Positions 1 through 5,206 of a stretch of DNA of 5,206 bases are shown piece by piece. The notes under the pieces were generated by a model. The model was not told the origin of the DNA. It made no database searches and worked only from the letters and a program-made list of their open reading frames with translations. The first letter of the stretch is position 1. Each line of letters opens with the position of its first letter. Origin of the DNA: Dehalococcoidia bacterium (GTDB lineage: Bacteria; Chloroflexota; Dehalococcoidia; Lucifugimonadales; UBA3495); NCBI GenBank assembly GCA_022823105.1, contig JAJDXU010000178.1, positions 1 through 5,206 on the forward strand. Reading direction: 5' to 3'. A program made the translations under genes and the position numbers.

Positions 1-1053
1 CTGCAGGGTGACGGCATCCCCGCGTTCGGACCCGGTCGGGCGGCGGCCCAGCTTGAGTCCAGCAAGAGTTTTGCTCGCTCCGTGATGGATGCCGCCGGCG
101 TTCCCGGCCCCAATTACCGGGTGTTTCAAAACGCCTCAGGAGCGTTGAACTACGTCCAATACTACGACCGGCCGGTGGTTGTAAAAGCGGACGGTTTGGC
201 CGCCGGCAAGGGTGTTTCGATGTGCGCCAACCGCGAGGACGCCATGTACGCCATCCGCGCCAGCATGGAGGAGCGGGTTTTCGGCGAAGCCGGCGAAACC
301 GTGGTTATCGAGGACTGGCTGGAGGGCCCGGAAGTGAGCGTTTTCGGATTCACCGACGGCGTCGACCTGTCCCCCGTCGTTGCCGCTACCGACTACAAGC
401 GAATCGGCGAAGGCGGTATTGGCCCCAACACCGGCGGCATGGGAAGCTATGGCCCTCCCCATTTCTGGAATCAAGAGTTGGCAGAAACCGTCCGCCAAAA
501 CTTCATGCTGCCGGTGATCGCGGAACTCAATAAACGCGGCGCGCGCTATCGCGGCGCATTGTACTGTGGATTGATGCTGACCGCCGATGGGCCCCGCGTC
601 CTGGAGTTCAATTGCCGGTTCGGCGATCCCGAAACCCAGGTCATCATGCCTCAACTGCTTAGCGACCCCGCGGAAATCATGCTGGCCTGCGCCACCGGAG
701 ACCTCACAGACGCCAGCCCCGTGAGATGGTCCCACCGTCCGGCCGTGGCCGTCGTGGTGGTCTCGGAGGGATACCCCGGAACCTATCACACCGGCTTCCC
801 CATTGCCGGATTGGATCGGACTGATCTGGCGTCGGAGTCGATGGTTTTCCATGCCGGCGCCCGTCTGGACGACGACGGTAAAACCGTGCTGACCGCCGGA
901 GGCCGGGTCTTGGCCTGCGTGGGGATGGCCGACCGACTGGAGGATGCCCGGGATAGCGCCTACCGACGCGCCGATCAGATCAAATTCGACGGCTCCTACT
1001 ACCGACGGGACATCGCCGCGGAAGGCGTCGCGATGTCTGTACCCGTTGCCTGA
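1..1053 (+). CDS. purD: Phosphoribosylamine--glycine ligase (GAR synthetase), 5'-truncated by window edge
   Basis: PurD catalyses the ATP-dependent joining of 5-phosphoribosylamine and glycine to give glycinamide ribonucleotide, an early cytosolic step of de novo purine synthesis. The frame is open from base 1, and 350 codons are present before TGA at 1051-1053. Compared with the roughly 429-residue E. coli enzyme, about 80-85 N-terminal residues lie outside the window, so the GTG at 82 is an internal codon and not the start. Visible landmarks (window codon numbers) are FGP near 9-11, QLESSK near 17-22, the ATP-grasp lysine segment VVVKADGLAAGKGV (59-72), GPNTGGMGSY (141-150), and the metal/ATP-site motif FNCRFGDPETQ (203-213). 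The C-terminal domain carries SEGYPG (255-260), FHAG (283-286) and GGRVLA (300-305), ending with a YYRRDI tail typical of the family. No frameshift or missing motif is seen. It is the first gene of a co-directional purine cluster. Identification is secure. Confidence 0.97.
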   Translation: MQGDGIPAFGPGRAAAQLESSKSFARSVMDAAGVPGPNYRVFQNASGALNYVQYYDRPVVVKADGLAAGKGVSMCANREDAMYAIRASMEERVFGEAGETVVIEDWLEGPEVSVFGFTDGVDLSPVVAATDYKRIGEGGIGPNTGGMGSYGPPHFWNQELAETVRQNFMLPVIAELNKRGARYRGALYCGLMLTADGPRVLEFNCRFGDPETQVIMPQLLSDPAEIMLACATGDLTDASPVRWSHRPAVAVVVVSEGYPGTYHTGFPIAGLDRTDLASESMVFHAGARLDDDGKTVLTAGGRVLACVGMADRLEDARDSAYRRADQIKFDGSYYRRDIAAEGVAMSVPVA

Positions 1054-1062
1054 GTTGGTCAA

Positions 1063-1677
1063 GTGGTCGCGGCGAGCCAATCGGAGATCCAAGGCATCGA
1101 CTGGGCGGCGTTGTCCCGAGCCTATGACGATGCCGTTCAGGCCGGCCAATTGGACGCTTTCCGGGCCCGTCGCTGGGGATACGCCGACGACCCGTCCGCC
1201 TGGCTCACCCAGGAGAACCTGGCGACCCTGACACAGCCTCAGGCCGATGCTCTTTACCGAGCCGCCGGGGGTCGCCAACTCACCAAATTCCGGACCAACG
1301 ACCTGGCCGACGTGCGCGACTCCGTGGATTTCCTGCTGTACGACACGATCAAGCTCGAGAACCGTTTCGAGGAATGTGCCCTGGACACCGGCGGTTTCGG
1401 CCTGACCGGCGCCGGCCGCGAATGGCCGTCGTATCTCTTGGCGCTGAGGGACCCGAAACTGTTCGCGCCCTGGAGTCCTCACACCGAACGTGCTTTGAGA
1501 CGCCTGGGACTGTTGCCGCCGGGCCTCAAACGCGGACACCCGGGCCTTTGCTACATCGACCTGCTCGACGCCATGCAGGTAGTCCGCCGCAGATCCGCTC
1601 TTCCCGACTTTCTGGCTGTTGACGAATTCTGTTACTTTAATGGGCGCATTTCGAGAAGCGCGGCAAAAACGCCGTAG
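1063..1677 (+). CDS. Uncharacterised 204-residue protein between purD and acidic ORF
   Basis: I do not recognise a named family with certainty. The frame starts at GTG 1063, 9 bp after the purD stop and in the same frame as purD, and ends at TAG 1675-1677. It is the earliest possible start after that stop. There is no obvious Shine-Dalgarno, so translation probably depends on coupling to purD termination. The next in-frame alternatives (TTG 1111, TTG 1150) also lack one. The predicted protein is soluble, with no signal peptide or membrane segment. The segment FRTNDLADVRDSVDFLLYD (76-94) is followed by a glycine-rich turn GFGLTGAGRE (111-120), then YLLALRDP, FAPW and a TERALRRLGL helix (124-150), and ends with FLAVDEFCYF (183-192). 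From memory, this G-x-G...LLAL-DP...PW...AL-LGL pattern resembles uncharacterised domains found near or fused to McrB-like restriction ATPases, with a helix-hairpin-helix feel. That is inference only. Codon use and base composition look like the neighbours, supporting a real gene. Function is unknown. Confidence 0.72.
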   Translation: MVAASQSEIQGIDWAALSRAYDDAVQAGQLDAFRARRWGYADDPSAWLTQENLATLTQPQADALYRAAGGRQLTKFRTNDLADVRDSVDFLLYDTIKLENRFEECALDTGGFGLTGAGREWPSYLLALRDPKLFAPWSPHTERALRRLGLLPPGLKRGHPGLCYIDLLDAMQVVRRRSALPDFLAVDEFCYFNGRISRSAAKTP

Positions 1678-1687
1678 CATTCGATCC

Positions 1688-1692
1688 GGAGG
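1688..1692 (+). promoter_or_regulatory. Shine-Dalgarno deciding the start of the acidic ORF
   Basis: GGAGG lies 8 nt upstream of ATG 1701. The in-frame TTG at 1695 is only 2 nt from it, too close for normal initiation, so ATG 1701 is the preferred start. Confidence 0.85.
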
Positions 1693-1700
1693 ATTTGCCA

Positions 1701-2132
1701 ATGCCGTGGCAGGATGAACTCAAACGCCTGCGTACCCGAGTGGACAACGAGGGCTACGGCCGCAAGATGGCGGAAATGGCCGAGCGCCGGGACCTGCTGG
1801 AAAAATTCGCGACCCAACTGGGCGTCGAGCAGATGCTCCAGGAGATGAACGACGTCCTCCTGGACGGGGGCGCAAGGTTGATCGTCGACCGTTCATGGAG
1901 ATACGACTTCGAGGGCGACGACGATTCCGATTTCGACGAACTGACCGACGAAATCCTCTATACCCTGTATTGGCACGACGGCGACCCCGTCGAAGTTGAA
2001 GTGCGAGTGGGCATAGACGGCGATGACGCCGGTTACGTCATGATCGGCGACGATGAAGTCGACGACGACGATGAGAGCATCCAGAAAGCCCTGCTGGGTG
2101 CTTTTCGTGAAATCGCTGAGATAGCAGAGTAA
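1701..2132 (+). CDS. Uncharacterised highly acidic 143-residue protein
   Basis: I do not recognise the family. The start at ATG 1701 is supported by GGAGG 8 nt upstream, and the gene ends at TAA 2130-2132. By my count 41 of 143 residues are Asp or Glu against 15 Lys or Arg. The first 55 or so residues look helical and charged (ELKRLRTRV, KMAEMAERRDLLEKF). The middle and end (about 68-127) hold Asp-rich clusters such as EGDDDSDFDE (71-80) and DDEVDDDDES (117-126), interleaved with likely strands (ILYTLYW, VEVEVRVGI, AGYVMI). It closes with a short helix, ALLGAFREIAEIAE. No signal peptide, membrane segment, cysteine cluster or known catalytic motif is visible. It sits 23 bp after the preceding unknown gene and 67 bp before purE, all on the same strand, so it is probably co-transcribed with the purine genes. 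An acidic adaptor or binding protein is possible, but no function can be assigned. Confidence 0.82.
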   Translation: MPWQDELKRLRTRVDNEGYGRKMAEMAERRDLLEKFATQLGVEQMLQEMNDVLLDGGARLIVDRSWRYDFEGDDDSDFDELTDEILYTLYWHDGDPVEVEVRVGIDGDDAGYVMIGDDEVDDDDESIQKALLGAFREIAEIAE

Positions 2133-2186
2133 ACTAATCCGGCGCGATTCAGTCCGGCAATTTGCCCGGACATCGCGACCAGCCAA

Positions 2187-2192
2187 AAGGAG
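2187..2192 (+). promoter_or_regulatory. Shine-Dalgarno for the TTG start of purE
   Basis: AAGGAG lies 7 nt before TTG 2200. This near-ideal site and spacing supports a TTG start, which keeps the first beta strand (PLVGVV) of PurE that an ATG 2221 start would remove. Confidence 0.85.
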
Positions 2193-2199
2193 TATCACT

Positions 2200-2658
2200 T
2201 TGCCACTGGTAGGAGTAGTAATGGGCAGCGCCTCGGACGAAGAGGCCGTCCAACCGACCCTCAACACCCTGGAATCCCTGGGCGTGGACTACGAGGTCCG
2301 TGTGATGTCCGCCCACCGCACGCCGGAGCGCGTGCATGAATACGCCAGCACGGCCCGCGAACGGGGCATAGAGGTCCTGATCGCCGCCGCCGGCGGTTCC
2401 GCCGCCCTGGGAGGTGCCCTGGCTGCCCAGACCACGCTGCCCGTCATCGGCATCCCTCTCACGTCCAGCGAACTCAATGGCTGGGACGCCCTGCTGTCCA
2501 CCGCGCAAATGCCCCCGGGGATTCCCGTGGCGGCCATGGCGGTCGGTGGCTGGGGCGCCCGTAACGCTGCCTACTATGCCGCGCAGATCCTGGGCATCAA
2601 GCACGACGACATTCGCGATGCCGTCGACAAATACCGGCAGTCGTTGCGTGAACGCTAG
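2200..2658 (+). CDS. purE: PurE, class I-like N5-carboxyaminoimidazole ribonucleotide mutase / AIR carboxylase subunit
   Basis: PurE produces 4-carboxy-5-aminoimidazole ribonucleotide (CAIR), which PurC then uses. Class I enzymes rearrange N5-CAIR made by PurK; class II enzymes carboxylate AIR directly. The protein is 152 residues, slightly short for a stand-alone bacterial PurE because the C-terminal tail ends soon after ILGIKHDDIRDAV. The TTG start is set by AAGGAG 7 nt upstream. Conserved features are VVMGSASD (6-13), the catalytic motif SAHRTP (37-42, His39 and Arg40), the phosphate-binding loop region AAGGSAALGG (63-72), TTLPVIGIP (78-86), LNGWDALLSTAQMPPGIPV (92-110) and ARNAAYYAAQILG (120-132). 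SAHR, rather than SAHK, and the NG-D-LLS-QMP block point to class I. Oddly, the class I AHLPG motif reads AALGG, so the second conserved histidine (about His75 in E. coli) is Ala69. No purK is in the window. The gene's last 11 bp overlap the following HAD gene, implying co-translation. Confidence 0.95.
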   Translation: MPLVGVVMGSASDEEAVQPTLNTLESLGVDYEVRVMSAHRTPERVHEYASTARERGIEVLIAAAGGSAALGGALAAQTTLPVIGIPLTSSELNGWDALLSTAQMPPGIPVAAMAVGGWGARNAAYYAAQILGIKHDDIRDAVDKYRQSLRER

Positions 2659-3340
2659 GCTTGATCCCGCCGACCGCCGGCCCCCGGCCGTGCTGGTCGA
2701 CTTCGACGACACGGCGGCGGCTCAGAACGTCGCCGAGTTGTTGTTGAACCGCTTCGGCGATCCCACTTGGACTGACGTTCGCGACCGCTTTCGTCAGGGT
2801 GAACTCTCCCTGAAGGACTACCAGGAGATCACCTTTCGGCAAATGCGGTCCGACAGATCGGAGATGCAGGCGTACGTGCAGGAACACGCCCACTTCCGCG
2901 AGCATTTCGCCGAATTGGCCGCGTTCTGTCGCGAACGGTCGGCTCCCATGTGCATCCTCAGTCAGGGTCTGGATTTCTATATCCAGGCTTTGTTGGATAT
3001 CTCCGGCCATGCGACCATCCCGGTCCACGCCGTTCGCGCCGAGTTTGACGAGGATGGAGGTCGCATAGTTGGATACGCTTACGACTTCGCCTACCCGGAC
3101 GCGCCCCAACTGGGCAACAGTAAGGCCTTGATGGTACGACGCTTCCAGGAAGATGGCTATCACGTATTCTTCGCCGGCGACGGTCGTTCGGATTTCGAGG
3201 CCGGCGAGGTCGCCGACACCGTTTTCGCCCACCGGCAGATGGCGGAGATGTGCCGTGAAGCCGGAATCGAATACACCCCGTTCACCGATTTCGGTCCGGT
3301 CCTCGACTCGCTGCGCCATTATGTCGATCGGCTCAAATGA
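2648..3340 (+). CDS. HAD-superfamily (subfamily IB) phosphatase, MtnX-like
   Basis: This is a predicted cytosolic Mg2+-dependent phosphatase of 230 residues when started at GTG 2648, overlapping the purE stop by 11 bp. A shorter GTG start at 2690 would put the first residues directly against motif I. Neither has a clear Shine-Dalgarno, so coupling to purE is likely. The frame continues open upstream inside purE, but that part is a purE shadow. HAD motifs are complete: motif I DFDDT with nucleophile Asp18 and acid/base Asp20, motif II Ser105 in ILSQG, motif III Lys159 in GNSK, and motif IV GDGRSD (177-182). A helical cap lies between motifs I and II (about 25-90). The end, VFAHRQMAEMCREAG...YTPFTDF (192-214), closely recalls the B. 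subtilis MtnX C-terminus as I remember it. MtnX acts in methionine salvage, but the cysteine-rich stretch of B. subtilis MtnX is absent here and no other mtn gene is present. The substrate is therefore unknown, and a nucleotide or sugar phosphate linked to purine metabolism is an inference. Confidence 0.88.
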   Translation: MNARLDPADRRPPAVLVDFDDTAAAQNVAELLLNRFGDPTWTDVRDRFRQGELSLKDYQEITFRQMRSDRSEMQAYVQEHAHFREHFAELAAFCRERSAPMCILSQGLDFYIQALLDISGHATIPVHAVRAEFDEDGGRIVGYAYDFAYPDAPQLGNSKALMVRRFQEDGYHVFFAGDGRSDFEAGEVADTVFAHRQMAEMCREAGIEYTPFTDFGPVLDSLRHYVDRLK

Positions 3341-3341
3341 A

Positions 3342-3364
3342 CCGGGCATGGCCTGTGATAAAAT
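3342..3364 (+). promoter_or_regulatory. Candidate extended -10 promoter upstream of purB
   Basis: In the AT-richer gap before purB, TGATAAAAT (3356-3364) matches an extended -10 element: TG, one base, then TAAAAT with 5 of 6 consensus matches. A weak -35-like ATGAAC (3337-3342) lies 16 bp upstream of the hexamer. Transcription would begin near 3371, giving a leader of about 33 nt before the purB start. This could be an internal promoter for purB-purC. It is a sequence match only; the -35 is poor. Confidence 0.4.
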
Positions 3365-3388
3365 GTTTAGCCGTTACAAAACCCCGCC

Positions 3389-3393
3389 GGAGG
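3389..3393 (+). promoter_or_regulatory. Shine-Dalgarno for the GTG start of purB
   Basis: GGAGG lies 10 nt upstream of GTG 3404 and supports that start, which gives the expected N-terminus beginning MIDRYSRPEM. Confidence 0.8.
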
Positions 3394-3403
3394 CGTAGGC
3401 GCC

Positions 3404-4717
3404 GTGATTGACCGGTATTCCAGGCCCGAAATGAAACGGGTCTGGTCGGACGAAAACAAATACCGCATGTGGCTGGACGTCGAACTCGCGGTCTGCGAGG
3501 CATGGACCGAAGCCGGCGTGATCCCGCTGGAGGATATGGCGGCGCTGAGATCGGCGACCTACAACCACAGCCGGATGATGGACATATTCGAGACCACGCG
3601 TCATGATGTGACCGCGTTCCTGCGCTCCATCACAGAAACGCTGGGACCCGAGGGCCGCTGGTTGCATCTGGGCATGACCTCCTCGGACATGCTCGACACC
3701 GGCCAGGCTTTGCAGATGGTGGCCGCCGCCGACCTCCTGCTGACTGAGATCGATGCCGCCATCGACGCCGTCAAGCAGCAGGCGGTTTGCCACAAGGACA
3801 CCCTCATGATGGGGCGCACCCACGGCGTCCACGCTGAGCCCATGACTTTCGGACTGAAGCTTGCCCTGTGGTGGGACGAACTCCGCCGGCAGCGTGAGCG
3901 CATGGAAGCCGCCCGGGAGTCCATCCGGGTGGGTAAAATCTCCGGGGCCGTGGGAACCCACGCCACCATCCCGCCGCACATCGAAGAGCGCGTCTGCCAT
4001 CACCTCGGCCTGAAGGTCGCCCCCGTGTCCAACCAGGTTGTGCAGCGGGACCGGTACGCCCACTTCATCACCACCTGTGCGTTGGTAGCGGCGTCGCTGG
4101 AGAAGTTCGCCACCGAAATCCGCGGCATGCAGCGTACCGAGATCCACGAGGTGGAAGAACCCTTCGGCGCCGGGCAGACCGGATCGTCCTCCATGCCCCA
4201 CAAGCGCAACCCCGAGTTGACCGAGCGCATCTGCGGATTGGCTCGCACCATCCGCGGCAACGCCGTGCCGGCGTTGGAGAACGTTGCTCTCTGGGGCGAG
4301 CGCGACATCAGCCACTCCTCCTCGGAGCGCATCATCCTGCCCGACACCTGCCTCATGCTGGACTACATCCTCAGCATCTTTACCCACGTCATCACCGGGT
4401 TGAGGGTGGACACCGACCGGATGTGGCAGAACCTGGAAAGCAGTCGCGGCCTGATTTTCAGCCAGCGCATCCTGCTGGCCCTGGTCGAAGAAAAAGGCCT
4501 GTCCCGCGAAGAGGCCTACGACATCGTTCAGCGCAACGCGATGCGGGCTTGGGACGACGCGCAGGATTTCCGACAACTGCTCAAGCAGGATCCGCAGGCG
4601 AAAGAGCATCTCAGTGAAGATGAAATGGATGCTCTGTTCGACTACGGTTATTACACCCGCTACATCGACGACAACTTCGAGCGCATCGGTTTGCTTCCCG
4701 CTCCTGTGCTCGCGTGA
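3404..4717 (+). CDS. purB: Adenylosuccinate lyase
   Basis: PurB is a cytosolic homotetrameric lyase of the fumarase/aspartase superfamily. It releases fumarate from SAICAR to give AICAR and from adenylosuccinate to give AMP, so it acts twice in purine synthesis. The 437-residue length matches the B. subtilis/T. maritima type (about 430). The start at GTG 3404 is backed by GGAGG 10 nt upstream. Visible motifs are the N-terminal RYSRPEM-x4-W (4-14), TRHDV (65-69, His67 likely the partner histidine), LGMTSSD (89-95), GRTHGVHAEP (137-146, His140 the expected general acid), KISGAVGTH (178-186), and the superfamily signature GSSSMPHKRNP (260-270), whose loop carries the catalytic serine. A further conserved block, WGERDISHSSSERI (297-310), follows. 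The C-terminal region (about 360-430) is helical as usual. No key residue is missing. It follows the HAD gene by 63 bp and precedes purC by 31 bp, fitting an operon in which PurB uses the product of PurC. Confidence 0.97.
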   Translation: MIDRYSRPEMKRVWSDENKYRMWLDVELAVCEAWTEAGVIPLEDMAALRSATYNHSRMMDIFETTRHDVTAFLRSITETLGPEGRWLHLGMTSSDMLDTGQALQMVAAADLLLTEIDAAIDAVKQQAVCHKDTLMMGRTHGVHAEPMTFGLKLALWWDELRRQRERMEAARESIRVGKISGAVGTHATIPPHIEERVCHHLGLKVAPVSNQVVQRDRYAHFITTCALVAASLEKFATEIRGMQRTEIHEVEEPFGAGQTGSSSMPHKRNPELTERICGLARTIRGNAVPALENVALWGERDISHSSSERIILPDTCLMLDYILSIFTHVITGLRVDTDRMWQNLESSRGLIFSQRILLALVEEKGLSREEAYDIVQRNAMRAWDDAQDFRQLLKQDPQAKEHLSEDEMDALFDYGYYTRYIDDNFERIGLLPAPVLA

Positions 4718-4748
4718 TCCGACACAACCCTCTGCGATTAGAAGAGCC

Positions 4749-5206
4749 ATGATTATCGAAACGCGAATGCCCAACCCTATGCACCGCGGCAAGGTCCGGG
4801 ACACCTATCAATTGACCGACGACCTTTTGCTGATGGTGGCCACCGACCGTATCTCCGCTTTTGACGTCGTCCTCCCCAACGGCATCCCGGACAAGGGTGC
4901 CGCGCTCAACGGAATGTCAGCCTTCTGGTTCGGGCTTACCGAGCACATCGTTCCCAACCACCTGGTCGCGTTGGCCGACTCTGCGGAAACTTCGGCCTAC
5001 GCCGACAACCCGATCATGTCAGACTCGGCCTACACGGAGGACAACGTTGCCCGACAGGCCATGGTGGTAAAAAAGGCCGAGCGAATCGACATCGAGTGCA
5101 TCGTCCGCGGATATATCACCGGTTCTGCCTGGGGCGAATACCGCAGGCAAGGCACCGTATCGGGCAAGGAGATGCCCGCCGGCCTCGTTGAAGGCGATCT
5201 CTTCCC
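4749..5206 (+). CDS. purC: Phosphoribosylaminoimidazole-succinocarboxamide synthase (SAICAR synthetase), 3'-truncated by window edge
   Basis: PurC condenses CAIR with aspartate using ATP to give SAICAR, the substrate of the PurB encoded just upstream. The window holds 152 complete codons plus two bases, about half of the gene. Start ATG 4749 lies 31 bp after purB and has only a weak purine-rich site (AGAAGAG). The MIIETRMP N-terminus fits, but ATG 4767 or 4779 cannot be fully excluded, since the conserved part begins at HRGKVRDTY (12-20). Visible motifs are the nucleotide-binding GKVRD (14-18), LLLMVATDRISAFDV (26-40), LPNGIPDKG (42-50), the strand VVKKAERIDIECIVRGYITGS (106-126) with the PurC signature around IECIVRGY, and the SAWGEY (126-131) that follows. 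The wording DRISAFDVVLPNGIPDKG and GYITGSAW is typical of the longer (about 290-310 residue) yeast-like PurC type rather than the roughly 237-residue E. coli type. The remainder, including the later active-site segments, is outside the window. Confidence 0.96.
   Translation, partial: MIIETRMPNPMHRGKVRDTYQLTDDLLLMVATDRISAFDVVLPNGIPDKGAALNGMSAFWFGLTEHIVPNHLVALADSAETSAYADNPIMSDSAYTEDNVARQAMVVKKAERIDIECIVRGYITGSAWGEYRRQGTVSGKEMPAGLVEGDLF

Noticed and set aside
1..6. Window begins exactly with CTGCAG, a PstI site, suggesting a cloning junction
   Set aside because: A six-base match at the edge can be chance, and the purD frame gives no sign of a chimeric join.
82..1053. GTG 82 as the start of purD
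   Set aside because: The same frame is open to base 1 and encodes conserved PurD residues (FGP, QLESSK) upstream of it, so the gene is truncated by the window edge rather than starting there.
136..1701. Long minus-strand open frame (521 codons) opposite purD and the next gene
   Set aside because: It is antisense to a well-conserved purD frame. Its translation is low-complexity and lacks recognisable motifs; such frames are common in GC-rich DNA.
2153..2170. Small inverted repeat TCCGG...CCGGA in the 67-bp gap before purE
   Set aside because: The stem is only about 5 bp, with a bulge if extended, and no T-run follows, so it is not a credible intrinsic terminator or riboswitch. The gap is otherwise unremarkable.
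2414..2647. Upstream extension of the HAD frame inside purE, starting at ATG 2414
   Set aside because: The extension is an out-of-frame reading of conserved purE sequence. HAD homology begins only near residue 15 of the product from GTG 2648.
3363..3398. Tiny open frame of 11 codons beginning at ATG 3363 just before purB, a possible leader peptide
   Set aside because: No ribosome site, no runs of regulatory codons, and its ATG would lie at or before the predicted transcription start; likely chance.
3374..4804. Long minus-strand open frame (476 codons) opposite purB
   Set aside because: It mirrors purB codon positions, has no family motifs, and covers the start of purC as well; it is a shadow.

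Overview
The window is a GC-rich, tightly packed bacterial segment. Every credible gene is on the + strand, and the backbone is de novo purine biosynthesis. The order is purD (5' end cut off by the window edge), a 204-residue protein of unknown function, a 143-residue very acidic protein of unknown function, purE, a HAD-family phosphatase resembling MtnX, purB, and the first half of purC (cut off by the right edge). No stretch longer than 67 bp lies between genes. I see no RNA genes, mobile elements, CRISPR arrays or long repeats.

Region by region: bases 1-1053 encode the ATP-grasp and C-terminal parts of PurD. At 1063-2132 two uncharacterised genes follow, the first only 9 bp after purD and in its frame, the second with a clear Shine-Dalgarno. 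At 2200-2658 purE starts at TTG behind a strong Shine-Dalgarno. The HAD phosphatase (2648-3340) overlaps the end of purE by 11 bp. A 63-bp AT-richer gap holds a candidate extended -10 promoter and leads to purB (3404-4717). After 31 bp comes purC (from 4749).

The pathway genes cover PurD (phosphoribosylamine to GAR), PurE (formation of CAIR), PurC (CAIR plus aspartate to SAICAR) and PurB (SAICAR to AICAR, and adenylosuccinate to AMP). PurE, PurC and PurB are therefore consecutive or near-consecutive enzymes of one branch. No purK is visible. The spacing suggests one operon from purD through the HAD gene, with purB-purC either continuing it or boosted by an internal promoter.

Organism: high GC, GTG/TTG starts and the gene complement fit a free-living bacterium. 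The overall flavour (PurE beginning MPLVGVVMGS, an MtnX-like HAD next to pur genes) makes me think of Chloroflexota, for example a Dehalococcoidia or SAR202-type lineage. This is a weak inference from memory, not something the sequence proves.

The most notable points are a PurE that lacks the second conserved histidine of class I enzymes, an MtnX-like phosphatase translationally coupled to purE, and two unexplained proteins inserted between purD and purE. I found no wholly new multi-gene system; this is mainly a housekeeping operon with unusual passengers.
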